Origin: Lentisphaeraceae bacterium | GTDB lineage: Bacteria; Verrucomicrobiota; Lentisphaeria; Lentisphaerales; Lentisphaeraceae | Direction: 5' to 3' | Length of the DNA stretch: 41,050 nucleotides | Assembly (NCBI GenBank): GCA_021232515.1 | Contig: JAJPOQ010000040.1 | Span: forward strand, 1-41,050 | In this document: one piece after another, positions 15,789-24,397 of the stretch | Numbering within the stretch: the stretch's first letter is position 1 | Layout of the letters: each line of letters opens with the position of its first letter | Notes under the pieces: generated by a model | Database searches by the model: none | What the model was told of the DNA's origin: nothing | What the model saw: the letters and a program-made list of their open reading frames with translations, nothing else | Position numbers and translations under genes: made by a program

Positions 15789-16402
15789 CATTTTTCTCAG
15801 AGGTTCTCAAATTCTGGCAAGCGGCTGGTTGGTTTGCAGAGCTTTTGGTGATCATGTCTGTTTTTTCATGGTTTTGGCTCTTTAGCCTATACTTCAAACT
15901 TAAAGAAAGCTCTTTTCGCACCAGTAAGTATGAATCGGAAATAACTCAGAGACTCATCGATGGTGAAGAGAAATCGGTTGTTCGCAACTGGTTAGTTGCT
16001 CAAAAAGGCATAGTCCCTAGAATCATCCGTTATGTCTTTTCGGGAAACCTCAAGTCTAAAGAAGCTATGAACTATAGATACGTTGAGGCAAGCGAAGCTG
16101 AGATAAACAGCCTTTACAAAGAGTTCGGAGTGCTTGCTGCCATGGTGACTGCCGCACCACTTTTAGGTTTACTTGGTACAGTTTCAGGAATGATTGAAAC
16201 TTTTTCAGGACTCAGTTCTGTTGGTGGTATGGATGTAGTTGCATCTGGTATATCGAAAGCACTTTTGACGACTCAACTAGGCTTGATTATTGCTCTGCCG
16301 GGTTTGTTTGGCGCGGTTTATTTAAAACGAAAGTTCAATCGTTTAGTTCTAGAGTTAGATCGCTTACAGTTTCATATAAAAGCTCTTGTGGAAGGAGCGT
16401 AA
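15785..16402 (+). CDS. exbB: ExbB proton channel subunit (TonB2 system)
   Basis: The product is 205 residues with three membrane helices (about 17-36, 120-140, 160-185) and the family core 'APLLGLLGTVSGMIETF' followed by 'GISKALLTTQLGLIIALPGL'. With ExbD it uses the proton gradient to drive TonB. It overlaps ttpC by 4 bases and is 3 bases from exbD. Confidence 0.93.
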   Translation: MTFFSEVLKFWQAAGWFAELLVIMSVFSWFWLFSLYFKLKESSFRTSKYESEITQRLIDGEEKSVVRNWLVAQKGIVPRIIRYVFSGNLKSKEAMNYRYVEASEAEINSLYKEFGVLAAMVTAAPLLGLLGTVSGMIETFSGLSSVGGMDVVASGISKALLTTQLGLIIALPGLFGAVYLKRKFNRLVLELDRLQFHIKALVEGA

Positions 16403-16405
16403 ACC

Positions 16406-16816
16406 ATGAAACGACTTTCTAAAGCAATGCGCAGTGAAGATGATGTTCAAAATGTCGATATGACGCCGTTGATCGACATGGTTTTCATTCTTCTTATATT
16501 CTTTATTGTCACGACAGTTTTTGCTAAAGACAAAGGTATGGACATCCAGCGTCCATCTCAGCAGTCATCTGGTGAGCTTGCCAAAGAAAATCTTTTAGTG
16601 GCTATAACTGCTGAAGGAAATATAAGAGTTGGTGGCCAACCTTTGTCTATAAATAGTCTTAGAGCTTATGTGAGCAATCGCCTGCGTAAAGAAGTACTCC
16701 CAGTCGTTTTACTTGCCGATAAAAATGCGCCAGTTGGTTTGCTTGCCGATGTTATGGATGAGTGCCGCATGGCTGGAGCAAAAAACATAAGTTTAGCCAC
16801 AGAGAAAGAGAAGTGA
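16406..16816 (+). CDS. exbD: ExbD (TonB2 system)
   Basis: The product is 136 residues with the hallmark 'VDMTPLIDMVFILLIFFIV', whose Asp in PLID is the proton-carrying residue. A short periplasmic domain follows ('VLLADKNAPVGLLADVMDECR'). It overlaps the tonB start (GTGA). Confidence 0.93.
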   Translation: MKRLSKAMRSEDDVQNVDMTPLIDMVFILLIFFIVTTVFAKDKGMDIQRPSQQSSGELAKENLLVAITAEGNIRVGGQPLSINSLRAYVSNRLRKEVLPVVLLADKNAPVGLLADVMDECRMAGAKNISLATEKEK

Positions 16817-17592
16817 ACACAGGACTTCAAGACAGATTGATTTACCGTTCAACTCGAGGAGCAGTGCGTTTTGCTTGGCGAGTCGTTTTGTTATCTATTG
16901 GTCTTGTTGCTTTTATGTTTGTCATTATTCCTTTTATGTCAAAATTGGATGAAGCGGAAATAGCCGATGTAGAGGTTCGCAAAGTTCCAGAATTAGTCGA
17001 AATTGAAGAGCGAGAAAAGGTTTTTGAAGAAAAGAAACCAGAAGTGAAGCAAGAGACGAGTGCCCCAGAAGTTCAGGAGATTTCGACTCCGCCAACACCT
17101 CCCCCTCCAGCCTTGCCTGTAAATATCGAAGTATCTTCAGCTCCTACCAGCGTTAGTCTTTTTGTAGATAATGATTTTAAGGCAGAGCTCGATTTTGAAG
17201 TAGAAACTATCGTTGCAGTTGCGGCAAAGTCACCGGTAAAAACTGTCACGAGAACTCCGCCGGTTAAGATTGTCAGGCCGAGCACTAATTATGATTCTAT
17301 TTTCTCTGAAAATCAGGTCGATGAAAAAGCTCATCGCCTTCGATATGTTCCACCTATATACTCAACTAGAGCTCGCCGTAGAGGTATAACAGGGAAAGTT
17401 GTTATTAGCTGCATTATCGATACACAAGGTAAAGTGACAAACGCAACTATCACTAAGTCATATCCAACAGGTTATTTTGAGAAAAGCTGTATGAACGTTT
17501 TGCCAAAATTGACTTATAAACCGGCGAAAAAAAATGGCCGCGCAGTTAAGCAAAGAACAATTTTAACATTTGAATTTGGTTTACAAAAATGA
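16813..17592 (+). CDS. tonB: TonB energy transducer
   Basis: The product is 259 residues. The GTG at 16813 is chosen because it overlaps the exbD stop and follows an AGAAAGAG ribosome site. One membrane helix ('VVLLSIGLVAFMFVIIPFM') precedes an acidic and Pro-rich spacer ('PPTPPPPALP') and a C-terminal TonB domain, 'YSTRARRRGITGKVVISCII' to 'LTFEFGL'. It would transmit energy to outer-membrane receptors, none of which is encoded in this window. Confidence 0.92.
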   Translation: MNTGLQDRLIYRSTRGAVRFAWRVVLLSIGLVAFMFVIIPFMSKLDEAEIADVEVRKVPELVEIEEREKVFEEKKPEVKQETSAPEVQEISTPPTPPPPALPVNIEVSSAPTSVSLFVDNDFKAELDFEVETIVAVAAKSPVKTVTRTPPVKIVRPSTNYDSIFSENQVDEKAHRLRYVPPIYSTRARRRGITGKVVISCIIDTQGKVTNATITKSYPTGYFEKSCMNVLPKLTYKPAKKNGRAVKQRTILTFEFGLQK

Positions 17593-18833
17593 GACTTATC
17601 TATCTAACATTTATATTCAGTGCACTGACACTTTTTGGGCAAAGCCCTCAAGAGCCAGTTGTACCTGCAAAAGAAGTTCCGACTTATAGAAAAGTCGTTG
17701 AAAGCATAAAGTCGAATCCAGCTGAAGCACAGAAGTTACTCGATGCTATGCCTGCAACAAGATCAGCTATTTTTGATTATCTCGAAGGAGCGCTTTTATT
17801 TAATGCAGAACAAGGCAAAAAAGCTGAAGCTCATTTTTTGAAAGCGATTGAAAAATTTCCAGATTTCTTTCGAGCTCACGAGTCTTTAAGTGCTTTTTAT
17901 CTTCAAGAAGAAATCTATGACAAAGCATTAGATCACTTATTTAAAGTTGTGAAGTTTGGTCGTGCTGGAGAATCGACTTGGAAAAACATCGCTTATTCAC
18001 ATATAAATAACGGAAACTTTAAAGCCGCTGAAGAAGCTTTGGAGAATGTCCGAATTTTCACTCCGAAAGATAAAACTTTAGACGCGACATTTTTAGATCT
18101 ATTCCTTCAACAAAATGATTATAAAAGAGCCCTGCCTCTCGCTATGGAGTTACTCGACAAAAATTCAAAGGAAAAGAAATACTGGCATGCAGTCATTAGC
18201 TGTTATCAGTATGTAGAAAATTCAAAAGAAGCTCTGAGACACTTTCTTCTATATGACCGCCTTTTTGACTTAACAAATGATGAGAAAATGCGGCTTGCGG
18301 GCATGCTTTACAATGACGGTTTATATAAGCAAGCAGGTGAGTACTATGGTCAGGTAACTGGCAAGCTTCAGAGTAAGGCATTATTAAACAAGGCGTCATG
18401 TGCTTTAGAGATGCAAGACTATAAAGCTTTGCTCATAACTCTGAAAGAACCACTTCAAAAAGCGACTCCAGACCAGCAAGAGAAATATTTCTTACTTAAA
18501 GGCAATAGTTTTTTAGCACTAGACGATAGTAAAAATGCTCTGAAAGCTTTTGAACAAGCTTTGAAGTTTAACTCGACAAACTTCACGGTGAATTTTCAAT
18601 TGGCGCAGATTTATGACGATATGAAGCAGTATGATAAAGCTTTAGACCGTTATGAGAGAGCAAGCAAAGGAACTTACTATGCGAGTTCAGCGCTCATGAG
18701 AAAAGCGAGGATACACTTGCTCAAAAAAGAGTCAAAGCAAGCTTTAGAAGCTGCTGAAAGAGCTCTGCAGATAGATGATTCAAAGCAAGTGAAAAGCTTT
18801 TACAATAGAGTAAAACAGCTAGCTACTGACTGA
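17589..18833 (+). CDS. Exported TPR-repeat protein of the TonB2 operon
   Basis: The product is 414 residues with a signal peptide ('LIYLTFIFSALTLFGQS') and at least nine TPR-like helical pairs ('AEAHFLKAIEKFPDFFRAH', 'ALKAFEQALKFNSTNFTV'). TPR genes close many TonB2 clusters, and the product may help assemble the complex in the periplasm. It overlaps tonB by 4 bases and overlaps the convergent VanZ-like gene by 15 bases. Confidence 0.85.
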   Translation: MRLIYLTFIFSALTLFGQSPQEPVVPAKEVPTYRKVVESIKSNPAEAQKLLDAMPATRSAIFDYLEGALLFNAEQGKKAEAHFLKAIEKFPDFFRAHESLSAFYLQEEIYDKALDHLFKVVKFGRAGESTWKNIAYSHINNGNFKAAEEALENVRIFTPKDKTLDATFLDLFLQQNDYKRALPLAMELLDKNSKEKKYWHAVISCYQYVENSKEALRHFLLYDRLFDLTNDEKMRLAGMLYNDGLYKQAGEYYGQVTGKLQSKALLNKASCALEMQDYKALLITLKEPLQKATPDQQEKYFLLKGNSFLALDDSKNALKAFEQALKFNSTNFTVNFQLAQIYDDMKQYDKALDRYERASKGTYYASSALMRKARIHLLKKESKQALEAAERALQIDDSKQVKSFYNRVKQLATD

Positions 18834-19181
18834 TACTTCTTCATCACTTTTTGGAACTTTGATGAGCAAAACTCTTGAGAGTAAGACGCCACAAAAGTTT
18901 GCGACAAAGTCGAGCCACTCAAAACTGCGATAGCCAGTTAAGCCCTGTGCGCACTCTGTGATCAAGCAATAGGAAAGTAAAAGGATAAAGCCTTTCTTAC
19001 TTCTTTTATACGCCAGTATTTGTAGGACACCAGCCAAGCCAAAGACTGATAAGTGGATGACTTTATCTATTTGACTAGGGCTTCCTGTACTTGGGACTGG
19101 CATGAGGAGCGTTACAGTGAGAAAACCAAGATAAACCCAAAATGCTAGAGTCAGCAGTTTATTTAGAGTTGCTTTGTTTAT
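18819..19181 (-). CDS. VanZ-like membrane protein with apparent AUA start
   Basis: This is a small VanZ-family membrane protein. The first ATG in frame (19103) gives only 94 residues and begins in the middle of the family pattern, at 'MPVPSTGSPSQIDKVIHL'. Upstream of it 26 open codons encode the missing first helix ('LLTLAFWVYLGFLTVTLLM'). The frame is closed by TAA at 19199. No ATG, GTG or TTG lies between, but a strong AAAGGAG (19195-19189) stands 7 bases before an ATA at 19181-19179. With that start the protein is 120 residues, the normal family size. The role is unknown; some relatives give teicoplanin resistance. Confidence 0.7.
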   Translation of the reverse strand: MNKATLNKLLTLAFWVYLGFLTVTLLMPVPSTGSPSQIDKVIHLSVFGLAGVLQILAYKRSKKGFILLLSYCLITECAQGLTGYRSFEWLDFVANFCGVLLSRVLLIKVPKSDEEVSVSS

Positions 19182-19188
19182 GGTAATT

Positions 19189-19195
19189 CTCCTTT
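19189..19195 (-). promoter_or_regulatory. Ribosome-binding site that supports the AUA start
   Basis: The minus strand reads AAAGGAG, then AATTACC, then ATA. The spacing is optimal, and the nearest standard start codon in frame is 26 codons further on. Confidence 0.65.
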
Positions 19196-19413
19196 GTTAG
19201 AGCGAATATATCCATCAATTGAGGTTTAATACAATCTTTTATGGGAATAATTGAGCTTAAATGTGCTCTCATTTGTCCATGAAAAATCACTGACACAGCT
19301 TTTTTATTTGCTAAGTTTACAGGATGTACATGTCCATGTATACTATGGCTCACTTTTGAGTAAACAGTGTAACTACCACACGCTGAAAGATTTTAAAATT
19401 TAAGGAATTTTAC

Positions 19414-20607
19414 ATGGCTAAAAAAACAATTGATGACGTAAGCTTCAAAGGTTTAAGAACTTTTGTACGTTGTGACTTTAATGTACCTCTAAATGACGCG
19501 GGCGAGATCACAAATGATCTTCGTATCGCCAATGCACTACCGACTATCAAAAAGCTAATTGCTGATGGCGGTAAAGTGATTCTTTCTTCACACCTTGGTC
19601 GTCCTAAAGGTGAAAAGAACGCTAAATTTTCTCTAGCACCAGTTGCTGCTCGTCTTACTGAGTTACTTGGTCAAGATGTTAAGCTTCTTGATGACTGCAT
19701 CGGTTCTGCTGTTGAAGCAGAAGTTGCAGCTCTTGGTGAAGGTCAAGTTGTTCTTCTTGAGAACGTTCGTTTCCACGCTGCAGAAACTTCAAAAGATGAA
19801 GCTGAACTGAAAGCTTTCTCTGCTGAACTGGCAAAACTAGCTGACATTTTCGTTCTTGATGCTTTCGGTACAGCTCACCGTGCACAAGCTTCTGTAGTTG
19901 GTCTAGCAGCTCATGTTGAAGCTGTTTCTGGTTACCTACTAGCTAAAGAACTTGAGTACTTCGGTAAGATTCTTGATGCTCCAGAAAAGCCAGTAGTTGC
20001 TGTTCTTGGCGGTGCTAAAGTTTCTGACAAGATCCAACTTATCGAAAACATGCTCGATAAAGTCGACAAAGTTATCGTTGGTGGTGGTATGGCTTATACT
20101 TTCCAGTACGGTCAAGGTCGCAAAGTTGGTAACTCACTTCTTGAAAAAGACTATGTTGAACTAGCTATGTCTCTTATCGAAAAAGCTAAGGCAAAAGGCG
20201 TTGAACTTATTCTTCCTGTTGACACGGTTATTGCTGATGATTTCTCAGCGACTGCAAATACGCAAGTAGTTAGTGGCGACATTCCTGATGGATGGGAAGG
20301 AATCGATGTTGGACCAGAGGCTGTTAAGCAATTCAATGCTGCAGTTGCAGACGCGAAAGTTGTTGTTTGGAATGGCCCACTTGGTGTATTCGAAATAGAG
20401 CCTTTCAGTCATGGTACTAGAGGTTTTGCTGAAGTTGTAGCTAACCTAAATGCGACAACAATTATCGGTGGTGGTGATACTGCTACTGCTATCGCTAAGT
20501 TTGGTCTAGATGACAAAGTAAGCCACGTTTCTACTGGTGGTGGTGCTTCTCTAGAGCTACTTGAAGGCAAAGTTCTTCCAGGAGTTGCGTGTTTAGCTGA
20601 GAAGTAA
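19414..20607 (+). CDS. pgk: Phosphoglycerate kinase
   Basis: This glycolytic enzyme transfers phosphate between 1,3-bisphosphoglycerate and ADP. Its 397 residues are full length. Visible motifs are 'VRCDFNVPLN', 'SSHLGRPKG', 'LLENVRFH', 'VLGGAKVSDKI', 'VWNGPLGVFE' and 'IIGGGDTATA'. A TAAGGA ribosome site precedes the ATG. The strong bias to CTT/GTT/GCT codons, unlike its neighbours, fits high expression. It is a single gene with its own terminator. Confidence 0.97.
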   Translation: MAKKTIDDVSFKGLRTFVRCDFNVPLNDAGEITNDLRIANALPTIKKLIADGGKVILSSHLGRPKGEKNAKFSLAPVAARLTELLGQDVKLLDDCIGSAVEAEVAALGEGQVVLLENVRFHAAETSKDEAELKAFSAELAKLADIFVLDAFGTAHRAQASVVGLAAHVEAVSGYLLAKELEYFGKILDAPEKPVVAVLGGAKVSDKIQLIENMLDKVDKVIVGGGMAYTFQYGQGRKVGNSLLEKDYVELAMSLIEKAKAKGVELILPVDTVIADDFSATANTQVVSGDIPDGWEGIDVGPEAVKQFNAAVADAKVVVWNGPLGVFEIEPFSHGTRGFAEVVANLNATTIIGGGDTATAIAKFGLDDKVSHVSTGGGASLELLEGKVLPGVACLAEK

Positions 20608-20628
20608 TTCCAACTAAATATTCTCTTT

Positions 20629-20660
20629 AAAAGGCTGTCTCATTTGAGACAGCCTTTTTT
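20629..20660 (+). terminator. Rho-independent terminator of pgk
   Basis: AAAGGCTGTCTC and GAGACAGCCTTT form a stem with a 4-base loop, followed by a T run. The stem sequence AAGGCTGT recurs in the proS terminator. Confidence 0.92.
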
Positions 20661-20691
20661 ATTTTATTTATTTCCTCAAAAATTTGTTCTT

Positions 20692-20707
20692 AGGCATAAG
20701 GTCTGCG
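20692..20707 (+). promoter_or_regulatory. Candidate sigma-54 promoter of the chemoreceptor gene
   Basis: AGGCATAAGGTCTGCG has GG and GC at the -24/-12 pitch and matches GGCA and TGC of the consensus. The start would be near 20718, giving a leader of about 29 bases. It is a single site with no family comparison. Confidence 0.35.
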
Positions 20708-20746
20708 AAAGTTACTTAACAGATAATAATGATTTGGGGAATTTAA

Positions 20747-23308
20747 ATGTTTGCTGATATGAAAATTAGTCACAAACTCATGCTTAATACAGGTGTGTTA
20801 ATAGTATTCTTACTTGGTGTCGGATATATCTACAATAGTACAAATACCAAACTTGAAACCACACATAAAGCTTTACTTGAAGAAGAACTTGAAGAAGAAC
20901 TTAAAGCTTTAGAGGTTGAATCGAAGATGCTTGAGGCTAGGCGAAATGAAAAAGATTTCTTGATGCGCTTAGATCTTGATTATGTTGAGAAACATAAAAA
21001 TACAATGCAAAAACTTCGTCATTTGACTAAGAGTATTAAGAGTATTGCAACAAAAACAGATAATAAGAAAATAGTAGATTTGGTGACAGTTATAGATGAA
21101 AAAGCCACCGACTACGAAAAAACTTTTGTAGCAGTTAAAGACTTATGGGTAAAGCGTGGGTTGGACCATAAGTCTGGTATACAAGGTAAGTTTCGGACAC
21201 TAATTAAAGGTATGGAAGCAGAGTTTAAAGCTTACCAGACAGAACGAATTTATTTAGATTTACTTCAGATGAGACGCTATGAAAAAGATTATCAAAGAAC
21301 TATAGGTCAAGAAAAAAATTCTAAGTATTTTACTAAATTGAATATAGCGATTGACAATTTCTTGAAAAATCGTGCTGAAATATCCTTTAGTGATGAAAAT
21401 GCGAAGCTAATAACTAGTTTAGTCGAAGGTTATAAGCAGGCTTTTAAAATTTATAATGATGCTATAGCCAGTGGAAATAAGTCTCTTCAAGAAAAAGAGT
21501 ATGATAATATACGCCATGCAGCTCACGATATTGAGGGTTTTATTAAGGCAAATTATATCCCAGATGTATCCGCTCAGTTACTAACCATTCGTCGTAAAGA
21601 GAAAGATTATCTTTTAAGGTATTCTAATGATGATGCGGCTAGGAAGTATTCTAGAGAGAACCATGAAGCAGTTACTCAATTACTTACAAGTATTTCTAAC
21701 AGTGACCTTTCTGCTGAAAAGAAAACTGAGTTTGAGAAACTTCTAAATAGTTATTCTAGTATGTTTACTAGCTTAACGGAGGTAGATATTTCTATTAAAG
21801 AAAGTGTAGCTGTCATGAGAAAAGCTGTTCAATCCATAGAGCCTTTGCTTCGAGGAACTGAGGAGGTTCCTGGAATGACTAGAATTGCTAGGTCTATGGC
21901 AGAAGCAAAAACTGCAGCGATTAAAGTGCAAGCGGAAGACTCAAATGGTTTCGCAAAGTTTCTGACTTTCTTTGCGGCAGTTCTTGGATTAGGATTGTCA
22001 GTTGTTATCAATAAGTCTTTAAACAGTCCACTTCAAAAAGTTCTAGAATCTACCAAAAGATTAGCTTCTAAAGATTTAACGGTACGTTTAGAATTAAATC
22101 GCAATGATGAATTGGGAGAAATGGCAGCTTCATTAGATGGAGCTATTTCAAACCTAAATGGTCAAATGCAGACTATTCAATCAAATAGTTCCACATTAAA
22201 AACTTCTGTAGATCACATAGGTGATTCTGCCCAGGAAATTAGTAATAGTATGGTTGCGGCTAGCGAAGATGCTTCTATGGTTGAGTCCGTGTCAGACACC
22301 ATGAGTAAAAACATGGAGAAAGTAAGTAAAGAAACAGAGATGCTTTCAGAGCAAAGTATGGAAGTTTCTATGAAAGCTACTGAGATAGCCGATACTATGA
22401 ACAGTGTTGCTGCTGTTACCGAAGAGTCGCAAATAAATATTTCGACTATTGCCGCTTCGTCCGAACAAATGTCTTCATCTATAAATGAAATAGCCGAGAA
22501 TACAGAGAGATGTCGAGGCATTACGACTTCAGCAGTAAGTTCAGTGCAATCAGCAAATGATAAAGTCAACGAACTGGCGATGGCGTCTGCCAAGATTGAA
22601 AATATCATCAATGTTATCGTTGAGATCTCAGAGCAAACTAAAAACTTAGCCTTAAACGCAACTATTGAATCAGCTAGAGCTGGTGAAGCAGGTAAAGGTT
22701 TTGCTGTAGTTGCAAATGAAGTGAAAGAGCTAGCGAAGCAAACGAGCGATGCGACTGTCGAAATTCGTGAAAGCATTATGCAGATGAGTGCTTGTTCCGA
22801 GTCAACTGTTTCTGAGATAAGTAACATAAGTGGCGTGATCAATGAAGTAGATGGCATCGTAAATAGCATCGCTTCTGCAATTGAAGAACAAAGTATTACT
22901 ATCCGTGATAATACTGAAAACATAAATCAAGCCGCTAGTGGCTTGTTAGAAGTTTCAAAGAATATCTCAAATACTAGTATGAATACTAACGAAATCGTTG
23001 AAGTGATCAATTCTTTCAATGATAAGATCAAATTTATAGCAGAAGAGTCTGAGACAACAAAGATGGAAAGTCTGGGAGTTCTAGACAGTATTAAGAGTAT
23101 CAAGAGTGTTGTTGAAATGACTCAAAAGAGTACGGAAGCTTTTGTTAGTTCTTCTGCGGAACTAAATAATTTAGCAGATGGTATGAATACTTTGATAAAT
23201 GAATTTTCACTTGATGTCGAAGAAAACGGAAACGACACTTTAGTCGAAGTTGATCCTGAGGATCTTCCTAAGTCCGATGAAGATGAAGTTGAGGAAAAAG
23301 CTTCTTAA
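20747..23308 (+). CDS. Methyl-accepting chemotaxis protein
   Basis: This is an 853-residue transmembrane chemoreceptor. A first membrane helix (about 11-29) precedes a long all-helical periplasmic sensor (about 35-395) with repeated 'RRxEKDYLLR/FLMR' elements, as in HBM-type sensors. A second helix follows (about 404-422), then HAMP ('RLASKDLTVRLELNRNDELGEM') and the signalling hairpin with tip 'EQTKNLALNATIESARAGEAGKGFAVVA'. The acidic tail ends without a CheR-binding pentapeptide. The ligand is unknown. No che genes are nearby. A sigma-54-like promoter lies upstream. Confidence 0.92.
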   Translation: MFADMKISHKLMLNTGVLIVFLLGVGYIYNSTNTKLETTHKALLEEELEEELKALEVESKMLEARRNEKDFLMRLDLDYVEKHKNTMQKLRHLTKSIKSIATKTDNKKIVDLVTVIDEKATDYEKTFVAVKDLWVKRGLDHKSGIQGKFRTLIKGMEAEFKAYQTERIYLDLLQMRRYEKDYQRTIGQEKNSKYFTKLNIAIDNFLKNRAEISFSDENAKLITSLVEGYKQAFKIYNDAIASGNKSLQEKEYDNIRHAAHDIEGFIKANYIPDVSAQLLTIRRKEKDYLLRYSNDDAARKYSRENHEAVTQLLTSISNSDLSAEKKTEFEKLLNSYSSMFTSLTEVDISIKESVAVMRKAVQSIEPLLRGTEEVPGMTRIARSMAEAKTAAIKVQAEDSNGFAKFLTFFAAVLGLGLSVVINKSLNSPLQKVLESTKRLASKDLTVRLELNRNDELGEMAASLDGAISNLNGQMQTIQSNSSTLKTSVDHIGDSAQEISNSMVAASEDASMVESVSDTMSKNMEKVSKETEMLSEQSMEVSMKATEIADTMNSVAAVTEESQINISTIAASSEQMSSSINEIAENTERCRGITTSAVSSVQSANDKVNELAMASAKIENIINVIVEISEQTKNLALNATIESARAGEAGKGFAVVANEVKELAKQTSDATVEIRESIMQMSACSESTVSEISNISGVINEVDGIVNSIASAIEEQSITIRDNTENINQAASGLLEVSKNISNTSMNTNEIVEVINSFNDKIKFIAEESETTKMESLGVLDSIKSIKSVVEMTQKSTEAFVSSSAELNNLADGMNTLINEFSLDVEENGNDTLVEVDPEDLPKSDEDEVEEKAS

Positions 23309-23331
23309 GCTTCACAAAAATTACGTAAGAG

Positions 23332-23365
23332 AAGGCCTGTTGTTTTCGAACAGCAGGCCTTTTTA
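23332..23365 (+). terminator. Rho-independent terminator of the chemoreceptor gene
   Basis: AAGGCCTGTTGTT and AACAGCAGGCCTT pair with one G-U around a short loop, followed by a T run. It stands between convergent genes. Confidence 0.88.
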
Positions 23366-23368
23366 CTT

Positions 23369-24334
23369 TTAGTAAAAACCAGGAGTGAGGTAGTAAAAAC
23401 CGCCTTTAGATAGTGGCAGTTTCGGCATAGACTCTTTTATCGACTCGCTAGCTTCTCTTATATCTGCGCCCATAAGCGCTTCCATAACAGTAGGTTGGTT
23501 TTTGTACTTGATGATAGTCGCACCCTGGGTAGAAGTAAGACTTTCTAGTTTAGCTATGGCATCTTCAAGGTAACCAAGTTGATCGATGAGCTTTAGATCT
23601 AGAGCTTGTTGAGCAGTAAAAATACGGGCATCACCAATTGGCGATGCTTTTACTTCTTCAAGAGGAATGTTTCTACCTTTAGCAACTATTTCAGCAAAGC
23701 TGTCAAACATTTCTCCAACCATGCCGTCAAATATAGCATTTTCTTCAGCAGTTGGGTTTCTGCTAGGACTTAGTCCGTCTTTTAGGCGACCTGATTTATA
23801 GATTTGTGGTTTAACGCCAATTTTCTCAAGCATGTCCTTGCCATTCCATGTGGAGATGATAACACCGATGCTTCCCGTGATTGTTGTTTTATTTGCGACT
23901 ATATAGTCACTGCCAGCAGCTAGGTAGTAACCTCCACTTGCAGCAACAGACTGCATACAGGTGATGACCTTTTTACCTTTGTTTCTTAGCTTTTGTACTT
24001 CATGGTAGATAACATCAGTCGCAGTGACGCCACCGCCAGGAGTGTCCATGTTTAGAATTATGCCTTTAACTTGATCATCTTTGGCAGCAGCTTTGATCAT
24101 TTCTATGATCGTCTCATTATTTTTATCTGGCATGATGACACCAGTTATGTCGATTATTGCCAGTTTATCCTGACTTAAAGTGTGTTTGATAACTTCTTCG
24201 TTAAATGACTTGTTTTCTGGAAGCTGACTTCCTACTGCCATAGCAGCAATGAAGATAAGTCCAAAAAATCCTGCGATAGCACAAGCAGCAATAATAAAGA
24301 TAATTTTAAAAATGGAAGTTTTTTTCTCGCTCAT
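23369..24334 (-). CDS. sppA: Signal peptide peptidase SppA, short form
   Basis: This S49 serine protease cleaves leftover signal peptides in the membrane. It has 321 residues and an N-terminal membrane helix (about 9-35). The single catalytic domain has 'MDTPGGGV', the nucleophile Ser133 in 'QSVAASGGYY', and the general-base Lys185 in 'KSGRLKDGLSPSR'. Its length matches the short, single-domain type. Confidence 0.92.
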   Translation of the reverse strand: MSEKKTSIFKIIFIIAACAIAGFFGLIFIAAMAVGSQLPENKSFNEEVIKHTLSQDKLAIIDITGVIMPDKNNETIIEMIKAAAKDDQVKGIILNMDTPGGGVTATDVIYHEVQKLRNKGKKVITCMQSVAASGGYYLAAGSDYIVANKTTITGSIGVIISTWNGKDMLEKIGVKPQIYKSGRLKDGLSPSRNPTAEENAIFDGMVGEMFDSFAEIVAKGRNIPLEEVKASPIGDARIFTAQQALDLKLIDQLGYLEDAIAKLESLTSTQGATIIKYKNQPTVMEALMGADIREASESIKESMPKLPLSKGGFYYLTPGFY

Positions 24335-24397
24335 AAATAACCCTGATTTTAGTTGAAGAACATTAGGTGAACTAAGTGGAATTTAAATAGAAACTCG

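Noticed and set aside
19159..19353. 64-codon minus-strand frame between the VanZ-like gene and pgk
   Set aside because: It overlaps the VanZ-like start region in another frame, has no family match, and the AAAGGAG inside it better serves the VanZ-like gene.
20698..20736. Sigma-28-type flagellar promoter before the chemoreceptor
   Set aside because: TAAG and AGATAA elements occur but with the wrong spacing for TAAA-N15-GCCGATAA.
22213..22923. Long open frame of 236 codons antisense to the chemoreceptor
   Set aside because: It mirrors the biased helical composition of the receptor's signalling domain and has no recognisable family, so it is a shadow frame.
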